From NCBI GenBank assembly GCA_046292465.1, contig JBKBRB010000004.1, positions 124,001 through 188,000 on the forward strand: 64,000 bases of DNA. Direction: 5' to 3'. The stretch comes from JANWWM01 sp046292465 (GTDB lineage: Bacteria; Bacteroidota; Chlorobiia; Chlorobiales; Thermochlorobacteraceae). Within the stretch, counting starts at the first letter, position 1. Each line of letters opens with the position of its first letter. Below, piece after piece: positions 26,095-35,509 of the stretch. Under the pieces are notes generated by a model that saw only the letters and a list, made by a program, of their open reading frames with translations, ran no database searches and had not been told where the DNA came from. Position numbers and translations under genes: made by a program.

Positions 26095-27447
26095 TTAATT
26101 TCGTCGCAATTCTCGGCGTTGGTCGCGCGAAGGTTGTCCGCCGCCGAAGCCTGTGCTTGAACGCATGCGTTCTTGGAACTGCTGTCCTTCAATGAGCGCG
26201 CGCGAGAAGATGGTGATTTCGACTTCGTCGCCTTCTTTTAAGCCGTGCAGGACTTCGGCGTATTCGGCGGTTTGTTCGCCAATCAAAACGGGTTTTGGAA
26301 CGGCTTCGCCTGTGGAATCTTTGAGCATCACGAGTCGGGGTTTGCCTTTTGCGCCTTCCAGCCAACGCATGGCAGAGGAATCGCCTGAGGCAATTCGTTC
26401 TTCAAATCGTTTGCGGCGCGCTTGTCGCATCGAATCAGGCATTTCGCGCCTGCCTTCTGCACGCTTGCCGAAACCTGCTATGCCACGCTCGGCAAAGGGT
26501 CTTGTTTCTCCTTTCACTTCTTTTAGGGCTTCCACAGGCACAGCGAGCGCGTTTGGATTGTCATAGACCGTTATCGTAACCGTAGCGTTCATGCCTGCGA
26601 GCAATCGATTTTTCGGATTCGGAACTTCAATCACAACGGGAAAGCGCGTTACATTTTGCTCGACTTTGGCAAGCGGGTCAATGCGCAAGACTTTGCCGAT
26701 GAATTTTTCTTCGGGGAACGCATCCGCAACGATTTGTGCCTCTTGTCCAAGTTTGATTTTTCCGACGTCGACTTCGTCGATATTGGCATAAACATAAACA
26801 CGACTCATGTCGGCAATCGTAACAATCGTTGTTCCGCCTGACACGGTGTTCAATCCACCCATAATCACTTGACCTTCATCAACGGGCTTATCCAACACAA
26901 TGCCGTCAATCGGACTACGCACGACACAATCGTTCAGACGGATTCGCGCTTGGTCGTAAATAGCTTGCGCTCTGATGAGTTGCGCTTTACGCTGTTCTAA
27001 TTCCAAGAGTGCGGCGTCCATTTCGAGTTGGCTGATAAGTTTTTGCTCAAAGAGTTTTCGGCTTCGCTCGGTGTTGGTCTCGGTTTGCTTCAAGGTGGCT
27101 TTGGCGACGCTTAAATCGGCTTCGGCTTGATTGAACGCGGCAAGCGCATCGGTTTTCTCGATAAGGGCAATCACAGTTCCCTTTTTGACGAAGTCGCCTT
27201 CGTTGAGTTTAAGTGAAAGCACTTCGCCGCTCGCTTTGGATTTGATTTCAACTTTATAGACAGGCTGAATTTGTCCTGTCGCCACGACTTGCACCTTAAT
27301 CGGCTGACGCTCGACTTTTGCCGTTCGTTTGATGAGACCCGCAGGCGAGGCTTTGGCGTCGCTTTCCGGTTTTCGGAAGAAGAAAAACCAACTTGCAACT
27401 AAAAGCACTACAACAATGCCCGAGACGATGAGGACTTTCTTTTTCAT
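26095..27447 (-). CDS. RND/ABC efflux periplasmic adaptor (HlyD/MacA family)
   Basis: A 450-residue membrane-fusion protein. One N-terminal membrane anchor (about 5-25) is followed by a barrel/lipoyl domain (KVEIKSKASGEVLSLKLNEGDFVKKG), an alpha-helical hairpin (about 100-165) and the second lipoyl half (VVRSPIDGIVLDKPVDEGQVI). Membrane-proximal beta-barrels follow. Between about 320 and 370 is an unusual basic insertion rich in Arg and Glu (ERGIAGFGKRAEGRR region), and the C-terminal tail is Gly/Arg rich. The inner-membrane transporter and outer-membrane channel partners are not adjacent, so the exported substrate is unknown. Confidence 0.85.
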   Translation of the reverse strand: MKKKVLIVSGIVVVLLVASWFFFFRKPESDAKASPAGLIKRTAKVERQPIKVQVVATGQIQPVYKVEIKSKASGEVLSLKLNEGDFVKKGTVIALIEKTDALAAFNQAEADLSVAKATLKQTETNTERSRKLFEQKLISQLEMDAALLELEQRKAQLIRAQAIYDQARIRLNDCVVRSPIDGIVLDKPVDEGQVIMGGLNTVSGGTTIVTIADMSRVYVYANIDEVDVGKIKLGQEAQIVADAFPEEKFIGKVLRIDPLAKVEQNVTRFPVVIEVPNPKNRLLAGMNATVTITVYDNPNALAVPVEALKEVKGETRPFAERGIAGFGKRAEGRREMPDSMRQARRKRFEERIASGDSSAMRWLEGAKGKPRLVMLKDSTGEAVPKPVLIGEQTAEYAEVLHGLKEGDEVEITIFSRALIEGQQFQERMRSSTGFGGGQPSRDQRRELRRN

Positions 27448-27604
27448 TCGTTTGTGTGTTTAACCATTGATTTGGCAATTTAGCCTCAAAACTGTAAAGA
27501 AGTGTGAATGCTTTGGGGGTCGGGGGGAAAGTGCGAGAATTTTGCTATACTTTTTGCATCTTCAACCGATTCATTTTTCAGTAATCCATTCTCAAAAAAC
27601 TCAC

Positions 27605-28780
27605 ATGAATATCCACGAGTATCAAGCAAAGGAACTTCTCAAAAAGTATCAAGTTGCCGTTCCCAAGAACACGGTTTGCTTTTCGGCGGAAGAGGTTAAA
27701 ACAGCGGCGGAGCAAATGTTGGCAGAGCAGGGCGGCGGCGTTGTGGTTGTGAAAGCGCAAATTCATGCAGGCGGCAGAGGCAAAGCAGGCGGCGTGAAGG
27801 TCGTCAAAACGGCGGACGATGCTTATGCTTACGCACAAAAAATGCTCGGCTCAACGCTTGTTACGCACCAAACCGGACCCGAAGGCAGAGTTGTGCGCCG
27901 TTTGCTCGTCGAGCAAGGCATGAACATCGAGCGCGAACTTTATCTTGGCGTCACGCTCGACCGTGCCGTCTCCAAAAACGTGCTGATGGTTTCCACCGAA
28001 GGCGGCATGGACATTGAAGCCGTCGCCGAACATTCTCCCGAAAAAATTCTGAAAATTCACATAGACCCACTGCTCGGCATTCAAGCCTATCAAGCCCGCG
28101 AAGCCGCGTTTTTCTTGCAACTTTCAGGCGAACAGTTCAAAAACGGCGTCAAGTTCATCACGGCTCTTTACAACGCATATCTTCAATTAGATTGCTCGCT
28201 GGCAGAAATCAATCCGCTTGTTGTTACCAAAGAAGGCAATGTGATTGCGCTCGATGCGAAAATCAACCTTGACGACAACGCGCTTTATCGCCACCCCGAA
28301 TACGCCGAACTGCGCGACGAATCCGAAGAAGACCCGCTCGAAGTCGAAGCCTCAAAATCGAACTTGAACTATGTGCGCTTGGACGGCAATGTTGGCTGTA
28401 TGGTCAATGGCGCTGGCTTGGCAATGGCAACGATGGACATCATTCAACTTGCGGGCGGAAAACCTGCGAATTTTCTCGATGTTGGCGGTGGCGCAAGTGC
28501 AAAGACGGTTGAAGCAGGGTTTCGAATTATTTTGAGCGATAAAAATGTAAAAGCGATTTTGATTAACATTTTCGGCGGCATTGTTCGCTGCGACCGTGTT
28601 GCGGCAGGTGTGATTGAAGCCGCGAAAAATGTCGGCTTGCCTGTGCCTGTTATCGTGCGCCTTGAAGGCACAAACGCCGACCTTGCGCAAAAAATGCTCG
28701 ACGAATCCGGCTTGAATCTTATTTCCGCACAAGGCTTGAAAGACGCTTCCGAAAAGGTTACCAAAGCCCTTGCAGGCTAA
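27605..28780 (+). CDS. sucC: Succinyl-CoA synthetase beta subunit (ADP-forming)
   Basis: ATP-grasp subunit that couples succinyl-CoA to ATP formation in the TCA cycle. The 391 residues begin MNIHEYQAKELLKKYQVAVP and show QIHAGGRGKAGGVK, AEINPLVV and the C-terminal ligase domain (NIFGGIVRCDRVAAGV). I chose the ATG at 27605 because the frame upstream to 27467 has no conserved sequence. The alpha subunit sucD is not adjacent, unlike in many genomes. sdhCAB elsewhere in the window belongs to the same cycle. Confidence 0.95.
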   Translation: MNIHEYQAKELLKKYQVAVPKNTVCFSAEEVKTAAEQMLAEQGGGVVVVKAQIHAGGRGKAGGVKVVKTADDAYAYAQKMLGSTLVTHQTGPEGRVVRRLLVEQGMNIERELYLGVTLDRAVSKNVLMVSTEGGMDIEAVAEHSPEKILKIHIDPLLGIQAYQAREAAFFLQLSGEQFKNGVKFITALYNAYLQLDCSLAEINPLVVTKEGNVIALDAKINLDDNALYRHPEYAELRDESEEDPLEVEASKSNLNYVRLDGNVGCMVNGAGLAMATMDIIQLAGGKPANFLDVGGGASAKTVEAGFRIILSDKNVKAILINIFGGIVRCDRVAAGVIEAAKNVGLPVPVIVRLEGTNADLAQKMLDESGLNLISAQGLKDASEKVTKALAG

Positions 28781-28797
28781 CGCATTGCGTTTCAACC

Positions 28798-29901
28798 ATG
28801 ATTCAAAGACTCTATGCTCATAACTACCGATGCTTTGAGAATTTTGAACTCAATCTCAAAGATGTTGCTTCTTGCTTGTTGATTGGAAAGAATGGCTCAG
28901 GCAAGTCTACGGTTTGTGATGTGCTTGAAATTTTTCAAAAAATCGGTCGTGGCACGAATCGCGCCAGGGAACTGCTTACCCCAAAAGATTTTGCTTGGGA
29001 AAAGCGCAACACACCAATTCGATTTGAACTTGAAGCCGTCGTTGCGCAACAAATCTTCAAGTATGAAATCGCTTTTGAGTTGCCCGATGGTTTCCATGAG
29101 CTTAGAGTCTTTGAAGAAAAATTGAGCGTTCGTGATACGGTCGTGTATTCTCGGAAGGTTGCGCAGGTTACACTTTTGCACGGTAATTCAGAGGCGAACT
29201 TTCTTGTAGATTGGCATTTGGTCGCGCTCCCAATTATTTCTGCATCGTCAGAAAAAGACCCTGTGCAAGTTTTCAAAACTTGGCTCTCGCGCTTAACCAT
29301 ACTTTCTCCGATACCAGATTTCATACACGGGCACTCGAACGGCGAGACCTTACATCTCAAAAAAGATGGCTCAAACTTCGCCGAATGGCTTGAAGGTCTG
29401 TTGGGCACTTATCCTGCCGCTTACACCAGTTTAGACAAAACGCTCAAACAAGTCTTGCCCGACTTTGTAGACTTTCAAGGCGTTCCCACAGGCGGAAACT
29501 CGAAAAAACTTGTCGTGCAGTTTGCAAGAAACACGCAATCGTTTCGGGTAGACTTTGAGCATCTTTCCAGCGGCGAAAAATGCTTTTTTATTTGGAGTGC
29601 TATTCTTGCCGCGAATGCACACATGGGCGGGCTCTTCTGCTTCTGGGACGAAGTAGATAACCATCTTTCGCTCTCTGAAATTGGACATTTCACCGTCGCA
29701 TTGAGGCAATCGCATCAACAGCAAGGTCAAATCATTTTAACCACACATAGCGAAGCAATCCTTCGTCGATTCTCTCACGAAAATACCTTCTACTTAGCAC
29801 GCAAAAGCCACTTAGAGCCGACCATTGTCCGACCGTTGTCCGAAGTCTATAAAGGCAGAAACATCGTTCAGGATTTAATTCTCGACGATATTGAACTATG
29901 A
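28798..29901 (+). CDS. AAA/ABC-type ATPase of a two-gene ATPase-TOPRIM locus
   Basis: A 367-residue RecF/OLD-like ATPase (AAA_15/AAA_21 type). Residues 1-20 give the usual entry (LYAHNYRCFENFELNL). The Walker A is 30-38 (GKNGSGKST), the ABC signature LSSGEK is at 256-261, Walker B LFCFWDE at 279-285 and the switch His at 317 (TTHSEAILRR). The central part (about 60-250) has no motif I recognise. The downstream gene overlaps by ATGA and encodes a small TOPRIM-like protein, so the two are translationally coupled. Similar ATPase/TOPRIM pairs (PARIS, OLD/Gabija) act in phage defence; that role is inference here. Confidence 0.85.
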   Translation: MIQRLYAHNYRCFENFELNLKDVASCLLIGKNGSGKSTVCDVLEIFQKIGRGTNRARELLTPKDFAWEKRNTPIRFELEAVVAQQIFKYEIAFELPDGFHELRVFEEKLSVRDTVVYSRKVAQVTLLHGNSEANFLVDWHLVALPIISASSEKDPVQVFKTWLSRLTILSPIPDFIHGHSNGETLHLKKDGSNFAEWLEGLLGTYPAAYTSLDKTLKQVLPDFVDFQGVPTGGNSKKLVVQFARNTQSFRVDFEHLSSGEKCFFIWSAILAANAHMGGLFCFWDEVDNHLSLSEIGHFTVALRQSHQQQGQIILTTHSEAILRRFSHENTFYLARKSHLEPTIVRPLSEVYKGRNIVQDLILDDIEL

Positions 29902-30383
29902 GTGCCAATAAGTATGAACCCCACTTGGTTGTGCTTCCCGAAGACGACGCAAACGCTGCCTTGATTAACGGTTTTCTGCTTTTTGAAGGATTAAATTCGA
30001 GACAAGTTCAAGTCTTGCCTGTCGCTGGGGGTTGGCAGAATGCGTTGCAACTCTTTCTTGATGAGCATATCCCAAAACTGCGTCAATACAATCATCGACG
30101 ATTTCTTTTGGTCATTGACTTCGATAGCGATTTAAGCCGACGCGACCTTGTCTTGCAACAGATTCCCAACGAGGTTCGCGACAGAGCGTTTGTGTTAGGC
30201 GTTTTTTCTGAACCCGAACAACTTAAATCTGCGCTCAACCGCCGTTTTGAAGACATTGGTAGAACCTTATCGCAAGAGTGTTTTGAAAATCGCCATGAAC
30301 TTTGGGCGCATCAACTACTTGTGCATAATCAAACCGAGCTCACTCGATTGAATCAATCTGTGAAAGATTTTTTGTTTCCTTAA
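29898..30383 (+). CDS. Small TOPRIM-like partner protein
   Basis: A 161-residue protein overlapping the ATPase gene by four bases. Its layout suits a TOPRIM fold: a first strand ending in acidic residues (VVLPEDDANAALI, E15-D16-D17), a central strand ending in D74-F-D76-S-D78 (FLLVIDFDSD) and a later acidic segment (LGVFSEPEQLK, E105/E107). These could bind the catalytic metals of a nuclease. I do not recognise a named family, and it is smaller than OLD TOPRIM domains with their extensions. It ends 4 bases inside the convergent ACT-domain gene. Nuclease function is inference from the acidic pattern and from the ATPase partner. Confidence 0.65.
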   Translation: MSANKYEPHLVVLPEDDANAALINGFLLFEGLNSRQVQVLPVAGGWQNALQLFLDEHIPKLRQYNHRRFLLVIDFDSDLSRRDLVLQQIPNEVRDRAFVLGVFSEPEQLKSALNRRFEDIGRTLSQECFENRHELWAHQLLVHNQTELTRLNQSVKDFLFP

Positions 30384-30826
30384 ACGCGGTGCATAGCTTT
30401 GAAAATATCTTCGTGTTGCGCATGCACTTTTACGCCGACCTTTTCGCCTGCCTTCATGAGCGCATCTAAAATTTGCGCGAAGTTTGAGGGCGATTTTGAA
30501 ATGTCGACAATCATAATCAGCGTGAAAAATTCCTGCATCATTTTTTGCGACACATCTTGCAAGTCGCATTGATGCTCGGCAAGTGCCGCCGTGAGCGCGC
30601 TGACAATGCCGACGCGATTTTTTCCAAACGCCGTTACGATAATCCGACCTGAATCTTGCGTGCTTGGCACGTGTAAATTTCGGTCGGAAAGCGTCAGTGA
30701 TGGCGCGCCTTTGTCGTATTCCTTTATCACTTCGGCAACAACGGCTTCAACCGTTTCCTTTGTGGCTTTCTCGCCAAGTTCTTCAATCGCAAGGTCGATG
30801 ATGCGGCGAATTTCTGCTTCGGTCAT
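30380..30826 (-). CDS. ACT-domain protein with helical N-terminal extension
   Basis: 148 residues. The C-terminal 90 (about 60-148: GRIIVTAFGKNRVGIVSALTAALAEH onward, with CDLQDVSQKMMQEFFTLIM) match the UPF0237 ACT family of about 90 residues, proposed ligand-binding regulators. The first 55 residues are charged and helical (EIRRIIDLAIEELGEKATKE) and are not part of that family. It lies nine bases after the sppA-like frame on the minus strand in the direction ACT downstream of SppA, so the two may be co-transcribed. The ligand is unknown. Confidence 0.8.
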   Translation of the reverse strand: MTEAEIRRIIDLAIEELGEKATKETVEAVVAEVIKEYDKGAPSLTLSDRNLHVPSTQDSGRIIVTAFGKNRVGIVSALTAALAEHQCDLQDVSQKMMQEFFTLIMIVDISKSPSNFAQILDALMKAGEKVGVKVHAQHEDIFKAMHRV

Positions 30827-30835
30827 AGTTGGTTT

Positions 30836-32668
30836 TTACTTAACGATGATTTCAAACGGCATGACTGCTTGCGGTTGGAGCGGCGTCAGAGCCGAGAGCC
30901 GTCGCAAGGTCTTGAGCGCAGTTTTGAACTCTGCAGGCAGTTCTACTTCTTCGGCAATCGTTTGCTTCAAATTTGCAAGTAGTCCTTTCAGAATCGCTTG
31001 GCTGATTATGCTTGCTTCCGTTTCGCTTCCGAATCCCTCTAAGAAAGCGTCCCAAAAATCTTTGCGCTTCGGATAACTGACGAGTTCAACGCGCGCCGAT
31101 TCGTCAATGCCTGCAAGGCTTTTGGCAATTTGAATCGACTTTCGGAATCCGCCGAGTTCATCGACAAGTCCAATCTCCTTCGCGCTTTCGCCGAGCCACA
31201 CGTGCCCTTGTGCAACTGCATCCACATTTTGAACCGTCATGTTTCTGCCTTCGGCAACTTTGCGCAAAAATTCTTGATAGGTGTAATCAATCAGCGCGTC
31301 GGCTTTTTGATAGACTTCGGGCGAGAGTTTATCGAAGAGGTTGAACGAATCGGCATACTTGGCTTTTGAAATTACGGTGCGTTTCAATCCGATTTTATCG
31401 GCAAGTTCGCGCATTGAGGGCTTGGTGGCAATCACGCCGATTGAGCCTGTGATGGTTGTGGGATTGGCAACAATTTTTTGTGCTTGCATCGAAACCCAAT
31501 ATCCGCCCGAAGCGGCAACGCCCGACATAGAGGCAATCACTGGCTTTTCGGCTTTGGCTTTGTTCAAGGCAAGCAAAATTTTATCGGAAGCAACCACCGA
31601 GCCGCCGGGGCTATCAACGCGCAACACAATCGCTTTAATGCTTTTGTCTTTTCGCGCTTCTTCAATCGCAGGCACAAGCGTTTCGTCGCCGCTATCGCTT
31701 TCGCCGTCGAGCGAAGGATTGCTTTTGCCGTCCACCAACCCGCCAAGAATGTTAATCACCGCGATTTTTTCTTCTGCTTTTATGCCCAACGATTTGTAAG
31801 AGACTTGCTTGTATTTTTTTTCAGGAAGAAACAGCGACGCATCATCTTCTTCTTTAACATTGAACTTTGCGCGAATCTGTTCTTTAAGTTCGCTGAAATA
31901 GCAGACCGAGTCGACGAGGTTTTGCGCAAGCGCATCTTTATCGGAAAGGTAGGCTTGCTCGTTGAGAATTTTGCGATACGCCGCTTCGCTGATGTTGCGC
32001 GATTGTGCAACGCCTTGCACGTAGGTTTTGTCAAAGCCTGTTAGAAGCGCGTTGCGTTGTTCATAGTCTGGTGCGGAAATCGTGTCGCTGACGAGCGATT
32101 CAGCGGCGGATTTGTATTTGCCACGTCGCGCCACCTCGAACTGAATGCCAACTTTGCCGAGCATGGTTTTGTAGTAAAGAATTTCGGCTTTCAAACCGTC
32201 GAGCACCAAGACGCCGTAGCGTTCGAGAAAAATTTTATTGCACGCTGACGCCAGAAAATACTCCGCGTCGCCTGAAAGTTGTGGCAAGTATGCCCAAATC
32301 TCCTTGCCTGACGCGCGAAAATCGGCGATGGCGTCGCGCAGTTCTGTGAGTTTAGATTGTTGGGTAGAAAGGTCTTTAATCGTGGCGACCACGAGTTTGA
32401 CGCGCTCATCGAGTTTGGCTTTGTCTAATGTTTCCAACAGCCCTTGCAAAGTTGCAGGCGATTTCGTTGAAAAGCCGGGAAAGCCTTCGCTCAACACTAA
32501 TTCGGGCAACTCGCCGCTGATGTCGATAAGCAACACCGTTTCCTTCGGCACGCTGACTTTCGGCGACGACGAGCGATAAATGCCAATGCCAATCAGAATG
32601 GCAATTAGAATTAAGATGATAAGCCAGATTCTTCTGCTTCCTCTTGGTTTTGATGACGATTGCGCCAT
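30836..32668 (-). CDS. sppA: Signal peptide peptidase SppA, 67K type
   Basis: Membrane-anchored serine protease that degrades cleaved signal peptides. The 610 residues have one N-terminal membrane span (about 14-31) and two S49 repeats, as in the long SppA form. The Ser/Lys dyad is split between the repeats: K186 in RRGKYKSAAE and S387 in GVAASGGYW, and VDSPGGSV (351-358) forms the oxyanion side. Arrangement and length agree with E. coli SppA. The ACT-domain gene lies nine bases downstream and the glycosyltransferase gene 74 bases upstream. Confidence 0.92.
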   Translation of the reverse strand: MAQSSSKPRGSRRIWLIILILIAILIGIGIYRSSSPKVSVPKETVLLIDISGELPELVLSEGFPGFSTKSPATLQGLLETLDKAKLDERVKLVVATIKDLSTQQSKLTELRDAIADFRASGKEIWAYLPQLSGDAEYFLASACNKIFLERYGVLVLDGLKAEILYYKTMLGKVGIQFEVARRGKYKSAAESLVSDTISAPDYEQRNALLTGFDKTYVQGVAQSRNISEAAYRKILNEQAYLSDKDALAQNLVDSVCYFSELKEQIRAKFNVKEEDDASLFLPEKKYKQVSYKSLGIKAEEKIAVINILGGLVDGKSNPSLDGESDSGDETLVPAIEEARKDKSIKAIVLRVDSPGGSVVASDKILLALNKAKAEKPVIASMSGVAASGGYWVSMQAQKIVANPTTITGSIGVIATKPSMRELADKIGLKRTVISKAKYADSFNLFDKLSPEVYQKADALIDYTYQEFLRKVAEGRNMTVQNVDAVAQGHVWLGESAKEIGLVDELGGFRKSIQIAKSLAGIDESARVELVSYPKRKDFWDAFLEGFGSETEASIISQAILKGLLANLKQTIAEEVELPAEFKTALKTLRRLSALTPLQPQAVMPFEIIVK

Positions 32669-32742
32669 GAGTTGTTAATGTGATTAGATTTTAGAACCGC
32701 TGAATATCGTTTGCGAGACGCGCTTTTGCAATCTTAATGTGG

Positions 32743-33894
32743 TTATGATTTCAACACTTCGGTTGCGTAGAATGTGCCGCGCCACTCTACGCCGCCTTTC
32801 ACTGAAACGAGCAATGCCGATTTCACCAGCGCGAAAAGAAACAACAGCGACATAATCGGGTGAAGCATGGTGATTATGCCTGCACGCCAAAGCGACCCTT
32901 TTCCGACTGCATAGCCAAGATAAATGAATCCAAGCGAGAGCAAGGCGCAGAGCGCGGCGAAGTCGTCGTTCAAGAGCCAAAGCCAATACGGGGCAATCAA
33001 TCCAAACAGCGTTCCGAAAATGCCAATCCACACCCAAGTCCACGAGAAGTTGACGCCTGCAAACGCACTTCGCTCAATGCCTTTCATTGAATCCCACAAG
33101 CCTTCGCGCCAACGCACTTGCACGAAGTTGCGTCCTTCGACGACGTGTGTCGCTTCGCCATGTTGCTTCACGAAATAGCCAAGTTTGACATCGTCCGCAA
33201 TTTCGGCTTTGAGCGGATAATGTTCGCCAATGGCTTTGTAGAGCGTGCGCGCAATAAAGTTGAACGCCCCAACGCCGATGTAAGCGCGCTTGTTCTTCGG
33301 ATTTCGTGCGCCAATCGGATTAAACTTCCACACGAAGAGCATGCCGAAAAGCGCGAGAAAGGCTTCTTCAAAAATGTTTTCAGAAAGCATTTTCGGATAG
33401 ACGACAATATGCCGCGCCTTATTTGCCAGCGCGTAGCCAACCGTTTTTGAAATCGTGTTTGGCGCAAAGAGAATATCGGCGTCGGTGAATAAAAGATACT
33501 CACCGCTTGCCTGCTCGAAGCCGCGTTGGTTTGCATGATTTTTTCCAAGCCAACCTTGTGGGAGTTCAGAAATGTGAATCACTTTCAACCGTGCATCTTC
33601 TTCGGCAAGGCTGTTGATAATGTCGCCTGTTTCGTCGTCGGAGCGGTCGTTGATGACGATGAGTTCGAGGTTCGGATAATCTTGCGCCAAGAGCGAGCGG
33701 AGCGACGCATGAATTTTTTTGGATTCATTTTTTGCAGGCACAATCACACTCACACGCGGGTATGTTTGTGGCGCAGGCGCAGAAGCAAGTTTCGGAATCC
33801 AGACTTGGAGCGTAACGGCGCGAACAAACATCATCAGCCAGCCGCCAACGCAAAAGAGCGAGAAAAGATGAAGCAGTGAGAAACCCTCGAACAT
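32743..33894 (-). CDS. Family 2 glycosyltransferase, membrane bound
   Basis: A 383-residue GT-A glycosyltransferase with one N-terminal span (about 5-26) and about three C-terminal spans (about 283-355). The catalytic domain has RVSVIVPAKNES, VINDRSDDETGD, the DxD-type TDADILF and a WxxGLW-like segment (QVRWREGLWDSMKG). It resembles HpnB-type and carotenoid (CruC-type) glucosyltransferases of related bacteria, but motifs do not separate these. With crtP in the same window, a role in carotenoid or membrane-lipid glycosylation is possible but unproven. Confidence 0.8.
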   Translation of the reverse strand: MFEGFSLLHLFSLFCVGGWLMMFVRAVTLQVWIPKLASAPAPQTYPRVSVIVPAKNESKKIHASLRSLLAQDYPNLELIVINDRSDDETGDIINSLAEEDARLKVIHISELPQGWLGKNHANQRGFEQASGEYLLFTDADILFAPNTISKTVGYALANKARHIVVYPKMLSENIFEEAFLALFGMLFVWKFNPIGARNPKNKRAYIGVGAFNFIARTLYKAIGEHYPLKAEIADDVKLGYFVKQHGEATHVVEGRNFVQVRWREGLWDSMKGIERSAFAGVNFSWTWVWIGIFGTLFGLIAPYWLWLLNDDFAALCALLSLGFIYLGYAVGKGSLWRAGIITMLHPIMSLLFLFALVKSALLVSVKGGVEWRGTFYATEVLKS

Positions 33895-33952
33895 AAATTT
33901 GATTGGACAATTCTATCGTATTTTCGTTTCGGCTCTTTAACGCGCACGGTGC

Positions 33953-33982
33953 ATTATCGGTTTAATCATTATTGGTTTAATC
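33953..33982. repeat. Tandem 15-bp repeat ahead of yraN
   Basis: ATTATCGGTTTAATC is followed directly by ATTATTGGTTTAATC, one base different. It lies in the divergent promoter region between the glycosyltransferase and YraN genes. Confidence 0.8.
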
Positions 33983-33992
33983 AGATTCAGCA

Positions 33993-34367
33993 ATGCAACA
34001 CACGCATTCAAAGACTTCATTTGGCGCATTCGGAGAAAATCTGGCGGCGGATTTTCTCACGAAAAACGGCTTCGAAATTTTAGTTCGCAATTTTCGTTGC
34101 GGCAAAAATGAAATTGATTTAATTGCCAAGAAAGACGGCGTGATTTCTTTCGTTGAAGTCAAAACGCGCAAGGGAACGGAGTTCGGACACGCCGCCGAAG
34201 CCGTAACACGCGCAAAACAAAAAGAGCTAGCAAAAGCGGCAGAATGTTATCTTCGCAAGTTTATGAACAGTGCCGACCTTTATCGCTTCGATGTGATTGC
34301 CATTACCGTTACGAGCGGACAAACACCCGAGATTTTATTCATTGAAGATGCCTTCCGACTGATGTGA
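33993..34367 (+). CDS. YraN/UPF0102 endonuclease-like protein
   Basis: A 124-residue restriction-endonuclease-fold protein common in bacteria. The fold core shows FGAFGENLAADFLTKNGF, NEIDLIAKKDGVISFVEVKTR (the E/D-ExK pattern) and the tail AKQKELAKAAECYL. The physiological substrate is unsettled, with recombination or repair intermediates proposed. It begins about 100 bases from the divergent glycosyltransferase gene and is followed by the nucleotidyltransferase gene in the same direction. Confidence 0.9.
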   Translation: MQHTHSKTSFGAFGENLAADFLTKNGFEILVRNFRCGKNEIDLIAKKDGVISFVEVKTRKGTEFGHAAEAVTRAKQKELAKAAECYLRKFMNSADLYRFDVIAITVTSGQTPEILFIEDAFRLM

Positions 34368-34420
34368 ATACAATAGCGTCGCACATCTAATTCAACAATC
34401 ATTAACATTGCCTCTCGAAC

Positions 34421-35485
34421 ATGAAAGCACTAATCACCGCAGGCGGAAGAGGCACGCGCCTTCGTCCGCTCACGCACACGCACAACAAACACCTTATTCC
34501 GATTGCCAACAAACCTATGCTTGCTTACGCCATCGAAGCCGTTCGCGATGCCGGCATTAAAGAAATCGGAATTGTAACCAATGCCGACAATCAAGACGTG
34601 CAAACGGCGTTTGGTTCAGGCAAGGAATACGGCGTCAAAATCACCTACATTCCGCAATCGGCGCCGCTTGGCTTGGCGCACGTCGTCAAAATCTCACAGA
34701 GTTTTATCAAGGACGAGCCGTTCATTTTTTATCTCGGCGATAATATGCTGGTCGGCGGCGTGGCAAGATTTGTCGAAGAGTTTAAGGCTAATAAATCGAA
34801 CTGCCATCTCACGCTTGCCAAAGTCAAAGACCCTGAACGCTTTGGCGTGCCTGAACTCAAAGGCGGGCGCATTGTCTCGATTGAAGAAAAGCCGAAGAAG
34901 CCAAAATCCGATTACGCCGTTGCAGGAATTTATCTCTACGACGAAAGCATCTTTGAAGCCGTTAACGCCATCAACCCTTCAGCGCGCGGCGAACTTGAAA
35001 TTTCCGATGCCCATCAATACCTGCTCTCCAAGAAAAAGAAAGTAACCTATTCGGAAATCACGGGCTGGTGGAAAGACACTGGCAAACCCTACGACTTGCT
35101 CGAAGCCAATCGATTAGTGCTTGAAAATCAAGAGTCAATGGTTTTGGGAAAGGTCGATGACGCCTCGCACTTATCGGGCAAAATTGTGATTGGCAAAGGC
35201 TCAAAAATTATCAACAGCGTTTTGCGCGGTCCGCTCATCATCGGTGAAAACTGCGTGATTGAAGACGCTTACATCGGACCCTTTACGTCCATCTACGATT
35301 CAACCGTGGTGAAGCGGTCGGAAATTGAGTTCAGCATTGTGCTCAAAGATTGCCGCATTGAAGATGTCGGCATTCGCATTGAAGAAAGCCTGCTCGGCAA
35401 CGATGTGCAAATTGTCAGTGCCTCGAAGAAGCCGAAGACCAATCGCTTTATGCTTGGCGACCAATCGCGCGTCGAAGTCGTTTAA
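34421..35485 (+). CDS. Glucose-1-phosphate thymidylyltransferase, long form
   Basis: Makes a nucleoside-diphosphate sugar (dTDP-glucose by similarity) for surface polysaccharides. The 354 residues have the signature ALITAGGRGTRLRPLTHTHNK, then FYLGDNMLVGG and EISDAHQYLL, followed by a C-terminal left-handed beta-helix (about 240-345) with hexapeptide repeats such as KIVIGKGSKIINSVLRGPLI. The long form differs from short RmlA by this domain. No dTDP-rhamnose genes (rmlBCD) are adjacent; an exopolysaccharide-type cluster lies 7 kb downstream. Confidence 0.87.
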   Translation: MKALITAGGRGTRLRPLTHTHNKHLIPIANKPMLAYAIEAVRDAGIKEIGIVTNADNQDVQTAFGSGKEYGVKITYIPQSAPLGLAHVVKISQSFIKDEPFIFYLGDNMLVGGVARFVEEFKANKSNCHLTLAKVKDPERFGVPELKGGRIVSIEEKPKKPKSDYAVAGIYLYDESIFEAVNAINPSARGELEISDAHQYLLSKKKKVTYSEITGWWKDTGKPYDLLEANRLVLENQESMVLGKVDDASHLSGKIVIGKGSKIINSVLRGPLIIGENCVIEDAYIGPFTSIYDSTVVKRSEIEFSIVLKDCRIEDVGIRIEESLLGNDVQIVSASKKPKTNRFMLGDQSRVEVV

Positions 35486-35509
35486 CACTTTTCAAATTTT
35501 ATCACATTC

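Noticed and set aside
28798..30383. Septu (PtuAB) assignment for the ATPase pair
   Set aside because: The partner shows no HNH motif; its acidic pattern suits a TOPRIM-like fold.
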